Shown: positions 54,868 to 64,000 of the stretch, piece after piece | Numbering within the stretch: position 1 is the first letter of the stretch | Layout of the letters: every line of letters starts with the position of its first letter | NCBI GenBank assembly: GCA_030789695.1 | Contig: CM061140.1 | Span: forward strand, 80,848,422 to 80,912,421 | Reading direction: 5' to 3' | DNA: 64,000 nucleotides | Origin: Scilla litardierei | Lineage: Eukaryota; Streptophyta; Magnoliopsida; Asparagales; Asparagaceae | Program-made: the position numbers and the translations under genes | Notes under the pieces: generated by a model | Told to the model about the DNA's origin: nothing | The model's database searches: none | The model's input: only the letters and a program-made list of their open reading frames with translations

Positions 54868-55929
54868 CTTTGTTGTCTTATATCACTTCTTATTGCATGA
54901 AAATTGTACGCTTCACTTTCAGGTTGATTGAATGTATGTTATGTTGATATAACTGGATTAGTTTACTTTCTGATATCTAACTGAGTAGATTACATTACTC
55001 TACTGAAAGTTGTTGTGCACATTCTATAGAGTGAACCGAGTGTTACATATTTTTCTTTCTCCACATATCTTGAGCATTATTTCTATACTTAAAATCATTG
55101 GTGAATCTCCCTTTAGCGGATCTTACATTGGCATATTCCCCCGCTATAAAAATCCATGCTCCTACCCCAAAATCAAAAAGAAAAAAATATTCATGTATAT
55201 CTCTCTATCTTTTGATTTGGGATTCTTATTGTATATATTGATTGCTGAAAAAAAGAGAAAAGAGAAAAGAAGTTCATATATGATCCCATTTCATTCTTTC
55301 TTCCCTCTTTTTTATTTCTTTGGAGCTTCAAAAATGGGGAATGTTCTTATTGCTAAATTACGCTTATAGATAAGCTTGGGGGAGAGGATCCAATGATGTT
55401 TGAGAGAGTGACTACTTGTCTGTGCATGACAACCTAAGCTATGTAATTTTCTCTACTCGGCGAGATTACTAAAAGTTTTTCGAAGTCCAGGAATTGAAAC
55501 TTAGCATGCATTTCATGAAAACCACTCCTTTCTATTCTTATTGCTTCGTATTGTGTGATACCTCTTATACTCCAAATAGAAAGCAATCAATTGAAAAATG
55601 TGTGGTCTATGATTATGTGTATTGCTTTAGATGCTTCAGACGATGCTAATTCTAGAATGATTTCATATTTCATATCCTTTTGATATTCTTGGGTTTCTAT
55701 ATTGAATGCATCTTTATATGATCATGATATCGAGATAAAAATCTTTGGCACGTTTTTATTCGTCGTGTGATATATAAGTAAGCAAACCCACATCATGAGG
55801 AAATGATCTAGCACCTCCCTCTTTGTTTTCTTTTCTATCTTCTTTTTCATTTTTCCTTATTTTTACCCGCCGGGTTCGCCTTTTACTTATCTTCCTCGAG
55901 GACGAGTAAGAGGTAAGCTTGGGGGATTT

Positions 55930-57598
55930 TGATCGCTCCTTATTTTACACCTTTTTTCTGTGTGTTTTCATGTCATTTCGATCGCCAATATTGCATTTTC
56001 CATGATTATTCGATGATATCGCGTTGCTTTTCACTATTTCTTGTTTTTGTCGTATTTCAGGAGATATGGAGCGATCTGGAGCAAAAATGAGATCAAGGGA
56101 CTTTCGTGCATACTGGGGCATTGCCCACGGCTTATTTGAGGAGTTAGCAGCGCTAAAGGATGAGCAAAAGAGGAAGAAATTTTATAGAATCGACGAGGAG
56201 GGAGGAGGAGAAGAAAAGAGCCCAGATACAGCCTACTCGGCCGAACAGAGACCTTACTCAGCCGAGTCAGAAGTTGCATTCGTCCGGGTGAAACTGATAC
56301 GCACAGCGAATTTTTGTAGTTTTCTCGGCCGAGCAAGAAAGCCTACTCGGTCGAGTGAGAAAGCTCACTCGCCCGAGTAGAACAGGGTTTTTCTTCCGAG
56401 AAGCGGCCAAGATATTGGAATTTTTGAGAACCTACTCGGCCGAGCACGATTGCTCACTCGGCCGAGTAGACCTTACTCACCCGAGTCAGTCAGAGAAACA
56501 GACCCCCAAAACCCCAGATTCTCTGTTTTATATTGGGTATGTCACTTAGCCTAGTGACATTGCTACTCGGCCGAGTGACGCATTCCGACTGCTGCGAGGA
56601 TTGCGAATTCTGGGCTGCGCAGGGCAATTTTTGGCACGATTTTTTTGGTTGATTTTAGCGTGTATTTAAACCTAGTTTTCTTCCCTAGTTTTAGGGGAGA
56701 CTTGTATTGTTTTTTTACGGCTATTCTTTTGTGAAATCTCAGCTGGAGATCATAGACGACAATTTTGGTTTGTTCTTTCTTGCTAAAAATCTTATTTTTA
56801 TGAATTATCTCTTCTTTGCAATGAATTGTGCTATAATCAATTGCTATTTTTCTGAGATTTCCATGAAGATTTGTGAGTAGTTTATTCGTTCTAGGGCATG
56901 GGGATGAACCCTATTGACCCGATCTTTTGAATTGTGATGAACGAATAGATTTGTTGCTAGAATTGATAATGGTTAGGTTTTGATTGATTTATTACGAGTA
57001 AGCTAGGAATTTCCATCGATTGGGATTTGCAAGAGATTGGATCTCAATTGATGGGAAGGCCTAGATATTCGACTTAGGTTTATAATCGAAATTCTCTAGA
57101 TTTGGTTTGCAAGAGATTGGACCAAAGCTAGGATTTTTATTATAAATCTATACTAATATTCATTTGCAAGAGATTGGACGAATACGAACTATCATAACCT
57201 AGATCGTAGCTCGAGTTTCACGAGAGTGGGCTCGAGTTGTGATTGGATGATGATGTCGATCCTCATGCTAGTGTCTTAGGTTAGGTTTTGAACGAGAGTG
57301 GGCCCTAATCTAGGTTGTTATAGACCGGCAATAGCGTGAGAGCGTGAGCTTGGTTTTACATTAAGTTGCGACTAGTTCACCTATATTCAAGTTTAGCAAC
57401 ATTGAAATTCATGATTCACAAGGATGAGAAAAGGTCCATAGTGGGGATTTCCTATCCCTAGACGCTGTTATTATATTGATATCTATTTGCTACTTGAACG
57501 ATTATGACTTTACCATCGAATCTATTCTTATTCTCTTGATAGCTAGGTAATCAAAGTAGGATACTGTCAATTGTCCTCCTTGTGTTCGATACCCGCTC
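55930..57598 (+). repeat. Y 3' LTR, truncated
   Basis: It begins TGATCGCTCC after the GGGGGA tract and runs 1669 bases to the fusion with A-2. TGTATTTAAACC at 56661 may be its TATA element. It has CTCGGCCGAG palindromes (56236-56572) and, downstream, three copies of TTTGCAAGAGATTGGA-like sequence (about 57027-57180) and two of GAGAGTGGGC. The expected CA end is not seen, so the 3' part is probably deleted. Confidence 0.7.
56236..56572 (+). repeat. CTCGGCCGAG palindrome cluster in Y LTR
   Basis: About eight degenerate copies of (T)ACTCGGCCGAG(T) at irregular spacing of 20-100 bases. Each is a near-perfect inverted repeat of 10-12 bases. The cluster lies upstream of the putative TATA at 56661. 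Confidence 0.8.
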
Positions 57599-59881
57599 GC
57601 CGGTGTAAGAAGAGGCACCGACCGACTAGATGACGATCCAGTCGGTCGGAAAACCTTCTTGAACCGACTAGTTGGCTTTGTAAATTTCTCAGGAGTTACT
57701 GTTTATCGTTAGTCGGTCTAAGAACGTTGGTTGACCGACTAGGTTGCAAACTAGTCGGTCAGCAATGCTTCTTTCACCGACTAACTCATTAACTATTTTT
57801 TTGGTACCAGTTACTGTTCATTCTTAGTCGGTCTAAGTTCATCTTTCGACCGACTAGTTGTTAAACTAGTCGGTTAAGTTTTGTACTCAGACCGACTAAT
57901 TCTTAGTTCTTCTGTACAGTCGAGTACTGTTCACTTTTAGTCGATCTAAGAACGTTCATCGACCGACTAGATGTCAAACTAGTCGGTCAGTAGTTGTTCT
58001 TTGACCGACTAACTCTTAGTTCAGGTTTTCGTCAGGGGTTACTGTTTACACTTAGTCGGTCTGCGTTGGTCAACCGACCGACTAGTTCCCAAACTAGTCG
58101 GTCAGTGGTTGCTCTTTGACCGACTAAACAGTACAGGAAACCTTAGTTTTGCCCTAGCCGCCACCAAACTCTATAAATACCCCTCCAAACGTTTTCATCA
58201 TCATCTTCTTCAACTCTAAACCTAATTTCTCCCCCATTGAGCTCTCATCTTCCCCAAACCCTCAAACCTTCATTCCAAGCTCATCCTCCATCATCCAAAC
58301 CCTCACTTAACACATTCTACCTCTCATCTTCCTCAAAATCTCATCAAACCCCCAAAATCCACATCCAAACCTATTTCTCCAGATTTTTCCCTCATTTCCA
58401 GATTTGAGACGGATCGTTCTTTCGTTGCCGTGGTTGCTCGGCATCATTCTTCCGTTTCCGATACGGTAATAATCGATCTCTTAATGTTTTCATAACCCGT
58501 TGTGTTTTTGTGAAACCCTAGTGAAATGAATGTTGTTTTGATGATTGTTTCTCCATAACAGCGACTTCCCCGTAGATTAGCGTCCGTGGGACGAACCCTC
58601 GTTGATCGTCATCCTCGGTGCTAGGCAAGTGAAACTTGCCACTTATGGTTTTGGGCCATGTCTTAGGCCATTTGCTTGTTGTAGGCGGAAAAAGAGACTA
58701 GGCGACTAAATGATACTCGTCTAGGCGCAAATTTAGGAACAAGCTTGACAACGAAGCTAGATCCGACATTTATCATGTTGCACAATTACCATGTTATGTT
58801 TAATTTCCATTAACGGTACGCAAACAAATTGTCATGTCATTGCATTCTTTAAGTGTTCCCGTGATTGCGTAGCTCCGCTACATCTTGTGAAATGATTGAG
58901 GCTAGGTGCACCCCTATGCCAAATGGAATACACTCCTGGTTGTGATCCAGGAAACAAGCTCTTGTGCGGGGCAACCCTGGCTCATTTATTGAGCTCGTGT
59001 GCAGGGACCCTGGCTCGTTCACATGTGGGTATTGGGGGTAAGAGTTAAGCGGCCAATCAATTGGGAGTCTGACCGATCAGCAACTGCAGTGGTAAGGCGT
59101 AAACTCTGGGTTTTGGAGTAGTGTTAAGCGGCCAATCAGCGTGAATGCCAAACCGTTCAGCTGTAAGGCGTAAACATCTACAAACAACTTGAAACGTGAC
59201 TAGTGAAAAGATTGATATTGTTAGTAGCTTGGCTACTCTTGACTTGTCCCGATAATTGTTCTCTTGTACTTATTGTTTCACCATGTCTTGCTTGTGCACT
59301 CATGTTATAACTGCCATGTCATGCATACTATAACTGCTAGGTTGTTAGTTTGCCTTTCTTTCAGTTTCCTTGCCCAACTCTTTTAGACTTGCTGACATGT
59401 GCCCCTTTACTCTTTTGGGTGACACATGTTAGATCCTGAGCCTGAGTACATTGTAGAGGACGAGGTGTTTGCTGACGCCGAGCCCGAGCCTGTGTTTGGC
59501 GAGGAGTACGTGGACACTGGGGACCAGTCCTAGTGTCTTCGTTGAGCTTTCCCTTTTTGTTTAGACTGCTGTTTTGTTGTCGGTGCGTAGCACCTATACT
59601 TTGTTACGTTGTTGCTTTTGTTGGCCTTGTTCTGGGCCTTTAGACTCTTTCTTTTAGCCTGGTGGCTTTTCTGGATGTTGAACTTAATTTTCATGTTGGA
59701 CAAATTATGAGATATGAGATTTTATTTCTGTCTCTCCTTGTGTTATTATTGTTGTTCCGTTTGTGGTTACAAGGACATGCTTATGTTTTATTGACGCTTA
59801 TCGGGTTTGGGGCTTCACAGCTCCACTCTCGTGCGGACTTTTTCATGTCTCGCCTCCATTTTAGGGAAGCGGGGCGTGACA
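57599..59881 (+). repeat. A-2 5' LTR, 5' end missing
   Basis: It starts at GCCGGTGTAAG, equivalent to 6701 of the A-1 3' LTR, and ends GGGGCGTGACA at 59881. It retains the ~115-base tandem array (57610-58125), the TATA box and the acidic ORF (59426-59533). Confidence 0.92.
58171..58180 (+). promoter_or_regulatory. A LTR TATA box
   Basis: CTATAAATAC lies about 45 bases downstream of the tandem array and upstream of a CT-rich leader. It is the only copy in the window: the A-1 5' LTR starts after it and the A-1 3' LTR has it deleted. Confidence 0.7.
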
Positions 59882-60026
59882 GGTTTTGTTGGTGGCCCAT
59901 GCAGGTCCTCTTCTGTAACTGCGATTATCGGAATGACGCTAATAATATTAGAATGTCCAATAAACTAAGTTCGACGTCCGAGTCATAAGCTATGAGTCTA
60001 ATCTGCTTCGTTTTCTGTGTCATTGG

Positions 60027-61158
60027 ATGGCAGGAAGGTGATTCACCCGTGGTGGAGGTAGTGGTGCGCCCCCTCATGATGAGGAGCCTGAGCGGGAACC
60101 CACCAATGGAGAGATGATGCGGATGATGCTTCAGATGATGCAGGTGCAGCAGGGCGTGCTCCTGCAAGTCCAGAATGATCCACTTGCTCGAGCTGCCCGG
60201 GCACTTCCGGATGCCCCTCGCTCTGAGCCGGGAGCGAAGCAATTTCGGGAGCTGGGTCCCGCATATTTTGATGGGTCTAAGGCTCCTCTGGCTGCCGATG
60301 AGTGGATTCGGAACATAGAGGATAACTTGAAGATGGCCAAGATCACCCCGGCTGGATGGGTTGATTTGGCGAAGAGGCAACTCAAGGATAATGCTCGGAA
60401 CTGGTGGGATGCAGAAGAGAAGATGCTGGTGGAGCAGATAGCTTGGACTACCTTTACGTCCAGGTTTGATGAGGAGTTCTTTCCAAAGGCTGCTAGGAAG
60501 GAGATGCTGCAGCGCTTTATTGATCTGAAGCAAGGGAGCTTGACGGTGGACCTGTACCACCAAGAGTTCACTAGGCTGAGTCGGTTCGCACCGAAGATGG
60601 TGCAGGATGCTGATAAGAGGGCTCAGAGGTTCTTGCAGGGACTTTCTTTGGAGCTCCAGAGTTTTGTGTCTTCCTCTGATCTGGACTCTTATCAGAAGGT
60701 TCTGGTCGCTGCGAGGAGGCAGGAGCTGAACCTGAGTCAGAGGAGAGGACATGTTTCTGGTGCTGGGAAGAGGCCTATGGAGCAGGCCAGGGCAGTGGTT
60801 AGGCCTGGTTTCAAGCCTAATCAGCCAGCTCAGTTCAAGAGACCAGGAGGGCCTATTCAGAAGACTTGCCATTTCTGCGGCAAGCCTGGCCACATCAAGG
60901 ATCAGTGTAGGAAGTTTCTGGGCCAGTGTTTGGTTTGTGGTGATGCTTCCCATGTCGCGAAGGATTGTCGGCATGCGAATCAGCTACGGAGGGCACCTGT
61001 TGCAGCACAGCCGTTGCAGCAGCGAGCGTCTATTCCTGCTGGACGTGGAGCAGCTCTTGTTCCACAGAGGCAGGCTTTTCAGCAGGCTATTCCGCCGAGG
61101 AGGCAGGCTTTTCTGATGACCGTTGTGGAGAGCGAGGCTGTGGATGAGGTTATCGCAG
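60027..61158 (+). pseudogene. gag: A-2 gag, TGA at codon 5
   Basis: MAGR is followed by TGA at 60039-60041, where A-1 has CGA. The remaining frame is open to the intron: ENNLKM-type capsid region (NIEDNLKMAKITPAG, DNARNWWDAEE, RFIDLKQGSLTV) and intact knuckles CHFCGKPGHIKDQC and CLVCGDASHVAKDC, ending VIA plus one base. A downstream Met at 60114 could start a protein of about 350 residues that keeps the capsid region. The base just before the ATG differs from A-1 (CATTGG in place of CATTAG). Confidence 0.9.
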
Positions 61159-61272
61159 GTAATCCTCAATCTAGCTGTTACTTTCCTAGCTGGTTTTTGA
61201 TTGTTAGATTGTGTTGTTTGCTTGAACATGATTGTTTGCTAGACTAGGGTTTGATTGTTAATTGCTTGTTAG
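61159..61272 (+). other. intron 1 at gag/pol boundary, A-2
   Basis: 114 bases, GCAG|GTAATC to TTGTTAG|GTG, with the same phase as A-1. After it only VVLVCTFPTRVL of the protease N-part is present before C3. Confidence 0.72.
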
Positions 61273-61310
61273 GTGTGGTTTTGGTGTGCACATTTCCTAC
61301 ACGAGTCCTC
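61273..61310 (+). pseudogene. pol: A-2 pol, first 38 bases only
   Basis: The protease N-terminal part, cut by the C3 LTR where A-1 continues with TTTGACTCTGG (the catalytic FDSG). Confidence 0.85.
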
Positions 61311-61916
61311 TGTTGGACCCTGTCAAAACAGAGTTAGGATCGATAAATGAAGTTGAGACTTACGCTTGCGTATGTGGCACGGTAGTCACGGAACTTCGCC
61401 TTCGGATTCGCCACGACGGATCGAGTCTTCTCACGAACGGAGTAAGGCTACTAAATCCACAATCTAAATCTCTACTTTTAGATTAAGAACTTGGATAAAG
61501 AGAGAGGAAGGATTTCGGCAGAGCTTCGCTAGAATGAAATGCAAGGCAAGAATACCATGCAAAAGTGTAAGGAAATGGCTAACCCTTGGGTCTTATTTAT
61601 AGCCCCCAAGGTAGTTATTTTAGGAGTAATTGTTTCTTTGGAACAATTTAACTAAGGTGTACCATCATACATGGCACATTATAAGATTAAGTTGTACCAT
61701 ATGCATGGTACAACATAAGCTTAAGATATTACCCCTTTATTATCCATATGTCGCATGCACTTATGCACATATAATGCGACTTTCCCATTAATCTAGAGAT
61801 CCTCTCCGTAAGGGAACAGATTCCCTTTGCACACGACTTTGTGTGTGCGATGTTCGAGGTCCGTGTTCCCTCGTACATCTCATACAAGGGTGTACAAACG
61901 TCATCCATATCCAACA
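61311..61916 (-). repeat. C3 3' LTR (606 bases)
   Basis: The minus strand reads TGTTGGATATGGATG at 61916 and ends GACAGGGTCCAACA at 61311. The terminal 7 bases form an inverted repeat. A TATA box lies inside. Confidence 0.88.
61594..61601 (-). promoter_or_regulatory. C3 LTR TATA box
   Basis: The minus strand reads GGGGGCTATAAATAAGACCC, a canonical TATA context, placing transcription start at lower coordinates near 61565. Confidence 0.65.
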
Positions 61917-61925
61917 TCTCCCACT
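61917..61925 (-). promoter_or_regulatory. C3 polypurine tract
   Basis: The minus strand reads AGTGGGAGA directly before TGTTGG, a common copia tract. Confidence 0.85.
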
Positions 61926-62970
61926 CACACTTGAGGGGATTGTAAGAGAACGTCTTTCTCTTAGTTCTTTCATCTATCATACCGAGAAATAGACCGTGCG
62001 ACCGTCATGCGCGTAGAGTCTGTTGTTGTGCACTTGTTAGAGATACACAATGACCTCGAAGGTGCAAAGTTGAGTAGTTCAACGCATGCTTTACCCTAGA
62101 TTATTTCTTCACATTTCTTATACTTTATATTCAACAATTGAGTCCCATCTGGATCACAATTGGCTGGCCAGCTTTGAATCATTAAAGTCCAAATGCGAAT
62201 ATGAAATCAATCTTCCTCTTCTTGCGAACCTTCTGATCTTGACTTGATTCGCTTTTCTAACGTGCCCCGTCGAGCCGAATTATCATAGCACATTAGCAAC
62301 ATGCTAAGATAGCGATCATCTCGTCAAATCTAAAGGAACCAATTGGAGTCCTTGAGGGTAAGAGTTAAGACCCATATGGCCTTTGAGTCTCACATAATAG
62401 CAAACTCTATTGCTACTAACTCAGTGGTCGAAATGCATACGTGGTATGAACACGTATTACAACATCGCTCCTTTCCCAGGGAGAGTATGTCTTAATGATG
62501 TTGTACGGATGAAAGATCAGACACCACAGTGCCTATCTTTTGAGTCCCTTACTACCCATGAAATATTTCCGGACTCTCATCCTGCATAAGACAGATAGGA
62601 TTAAAAAATCCTATGAGATCTCTTTTAAATATCCTTGTGATACAGATCTCAGATCTTTTGCAAGCATCCATATGATGCAGATCTTTCATTCGACTATCTT
62701 GTTTAAGTCACGACTCTAAATCATTTGTCTAATGATTTTGACTTTAAACTAGTCTCATCTCTATCTTATCCATCTGATAAGATAAGGCGGTTGCTCATGT
62801 GAGAGAGCCAACCTTAATCTGTCCGACATACACACAATAAAATAGCTGAGACTTAAACACAAATGTATAAAATCATTTGTAAGAAAACTTGTATGCAATA
62901 TATAAAAGAACTTCTTCCTTTTATTAAACTTTGATCTTCTATAGACATGGGAAATATTACATGATACAGC
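61926..62970 (-). other. C3 3' non-coding region
   Basis: About 1.05 kb between the RNase H stop and the polypurine tract. I see no ORF of note, no repeats and no similarity to the other elements here. Such a long tail is unusual compared with short-tailed copia elements. Confidence 0.7.
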
Positions 62971-64000
62971 TCAGCAGCACCTACGCATTCCCATAGATGA
63001 TAAGTGTTTGTAGAACACATCTCTGGGGATCGCCTTAGTAAGGGGATCCGCTATCATCTCATGCGTGGATATGTATCCTATGTCTACTTCCTTCCGTTTG
63101 TCATAGTCCTTCGCAAACTTGAATCGAATATCAATGTGTTTGGTCTTACAATGAAATTTAGGATCTTTGACATAGGCAATCGAGGCTTGACTATCACTGT
63201 ATATAGGAACAGTGCTCGAGTCAGTGGCATTCGTCAGCCTGTCTAAGAATTTCCTAAGCCAAACAGCTTCTTGGACCGCCATGCTGAATGCTACGAATTC
63301 GGCTTCCATGGTTGATAGGGCGATGCAGGTTTGCTTCTTGCTGCTCCAGGATATTGCACCATTCCCGAGCAAGAAAACAAAGCCTGAGGTAGATCTTCGC
63401 TCGTCGAGATCACCTGCCCAATCAGCATCGGTATAGCCTTCGAGTCTCAAGGTATTGCCTTGATAGCACAACGCATAGTCTACAGTCCCTTTGAGGTATC
63501 TTAATATCCTCTTCACCGCTTTCCAGTGTGCCTGTCCTGGGTTGGATTGGTAACGGCTTACCATACCAACAGCATAGCAAATGTCCGGTCTGGTACACAT
63601 CATGGCGTACATCAGACTCCCGACAGCACTGGAGTATGGAACCTTTTCCATAGCTTTCTTTTCTTTTGGATCTTTGGGACACATCTCCAAACATAGACCC
63701 TCGCCTTTGCTTATTGGAGTATCAATTGGCTTGCAGTCCTGCATATTAAACCGTTCTAAAACTTTCTTTATATATGTCTCTTGAGAGAGAGAAAGAAGTT
63801 TCTTGGAACGATTCCTTGAGATCTTAACCCCAAGGATATATGCAGCTTCACCCATGTCTTTCATTTCAAAGACGGATGAAAGCCAAGCTTTGATATCCAT
63901 GATAAGACGCTTATCATTTCCGACTATAAGTATGTCATCTACATAAAGAGACATAATTACATACTTGTTCTTAATCCTCTTAATGTATACGCAGTTGTCT
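62971..64000 (-). CDS. pol: C3 pol, RT end and RNase H, open at the window edge
   Basis: The frame is open from the window edge to TGA at 62971. Visible: NCVYIKRIKNKYVIMSLY, the RT catalytic YVDDILIVGND, DMGEAAYILGVKISRN, LSQETYIKKVLERFNM, VGSLMYAMMCTRPDICYAV; then RNase H with YTDADWAGDLDERRSTSG, ISWSSKKQTCIALSTMEAE, and the end IDIRFKFAKDYDKRKEVD. No stop or frameshift is seen over about 340 codons, so this insertion is probably young. The protein starts upstream, beyond the window. The clade (TAR or Tork) is my impression only. Confidence 0.93.
   Translation of the reverse strand, partial: DNCVYIKRIKNKYVIMSLYVDDILIVGNDKRLIMDIKAWLSSVFEMKDMGEAAYILGVKISRNRSKKLLSLSQETYIKKVLERFNMQDCKPIDTPISKGEGLCLEMCPKDPKEKKAMEKVPYSSAVGSLMYAMMCTRPDICYAVGMVSRYQSNPGQAHWKAVKRILRYLKGTVDYALCYQGNTLRLEGYTDADWAGDLDERRSTSGFVFLLGNGAISWSSKKQTCIALSTMEAEFVAFSMAVQEAVWLRKFLDRLTNATDSSTVPIYSDSQASIAYVKDPKFHCKTKHIDIRFKFAKDYDKRKEVDIGYISTHEMIADPLTKAIPRDVFYKHLSSMGMRRCC

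Larger units (their letters stand above)
54868..57598 (+). mobile_element. Y, Athila/Tat-like element, right fragment
   Basis: It continues Y after the C1 target duplication. 54873-55929 is non-coding 3' region with TAAGCTTGGGGGAGAGG at 55371 and CCTCGAGGACGAG...TAAGCTTGGGGGA at 55895-55927, the characteristic end of Tat/Athila elements. The LTR then follows. No coding domain is present. Confidence 0.75.
57599..61310 (+). mobile_element. A-2, Ty3/gypsy family A, 5' half
   Basis: It comprises the 5' LTR without its first ~270 bases, the PBS, gag, intron 1 and the first 38 bases of protease. It is interrupted at 61310/61311 by C3; the rest lies beyond the window. It is very similar to A-1 and colinear through the LTR. 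Confidence 0.92.
61311..64000 (-). mobile_element. C3, Ty1/copia element, 3' part
   Basis: On the minus strand: RT end and RNase H, about 1.05 kb of non-coding 3' region, polypurine tract, and a 606-base LTR (61916-61311) with ends TGTTGGA...TCCAACA. It is inserted in the A-2 protease. The other end and the second duplication are outside the window. Wording of RT and RNase H is Tork/TAR-like, clearly different from C1. Confidence 0.92.

Noticed and set aside
56024..56380. 118-codon ORF in the Y LTR as a host gene
   Set aside because: It lies inside the LTR over the palindrome cluster, has no domain, and similar short ORFs are common in such leaders.
61729..61980. Minus-strand 83-codon ORF in and next to the C3 LTR
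   Set aside because: It crosses the polypurine tract and the LTR boundary, so it is chance reading through regulatory sequence.

Overview
This 64 kb window looks like gene-free intergenic heterochromatin of a flowering plant. I see no host gene, rRNA or tRNA gene. Essentially every base belongs to an LTR retrotransposon or to a junction between two. The plant assignment rests on element types: Tekay/Del-like Ty3/gypsy chromoviruses, SIRE/Maximus-like Ty1/copia with an extra 3' ORF, Athila/Tat-like Ty3 elements, and plant telo-box (AACCCTAA) sequences beside LTR TATA boxes. I cannot name the species. Labels used here: A-1 and A-2 (one gypsy family), B-1 and B-2 (a second, related gypsy family), C1, C2 and C3 (copia), X and Y (Athila/Tat-like). 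Layout from the left: A-1 (1-7778, +) has a partial 5' LTR, gag, pol and a 3' LTR damaged by an internal deletion. It is fused at 7778/7779 to the truncated 3' LTR of X (7779-12664, -), a gag-only Athila-like element. Y (+) follows: its 3' non-coding part is 12665-13245 and 54868-55929, and its LTR is 55930-57598. Y is split by C1. A-2 (57599-61310, +) is fused to the end of Y's LTR and is interrupted in its protease by C3 (61311-64000, -), which runs off the window. The centre is a four-level nest supported by target-site duplications. C1 (13246-54867, TSD CTTTG) lies in Y. B-1 (18385-29803, +, TSD AAACT) lies in the C1 integrase. C2 (32735-50687, near-perfect TSD TCCTC/CCCTC) lies in the extra ORF of C1. 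B-2 (36786-47461, -, TSD ATACC) lies in C2. LTR-pair divergence estimated by eye follows the nesting: C1 about 2.5%, C2 about 1.6%, B-2 about 1.3%, B-1 under 1%. The most interesting signal is in families A and B. All four copies keep a GT-AG intron of 113-124 bp exactly at the gag/pol boundary, and all three copies reaching the integrase keep an intron position of 71-80 bp inside it. Unspliced RNA stops just after Gag; removing intron 1 puts Gag in frame with protease, and removing intron 2 restores the integrase. Their LTRs also carry leader exon/intron signals (CAG|GCAAGT donors) and a short acidic reading frame that is similar in both families although the surrounding LTRs differ. A second unexpected signal is one tandem repeat of about 115 bp built from ACTAGTCGGTC/GACCGACTAGT, found in the LTRs of a gypsy family (A) and of an unrelated copia element (C1), and again downstream of C1 pol. 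Most coding regions are decayed, often by C-to-T nonsense changes. The least damaged are the long middle pol exon of B-2 and the partial RT-RNase H of C3.
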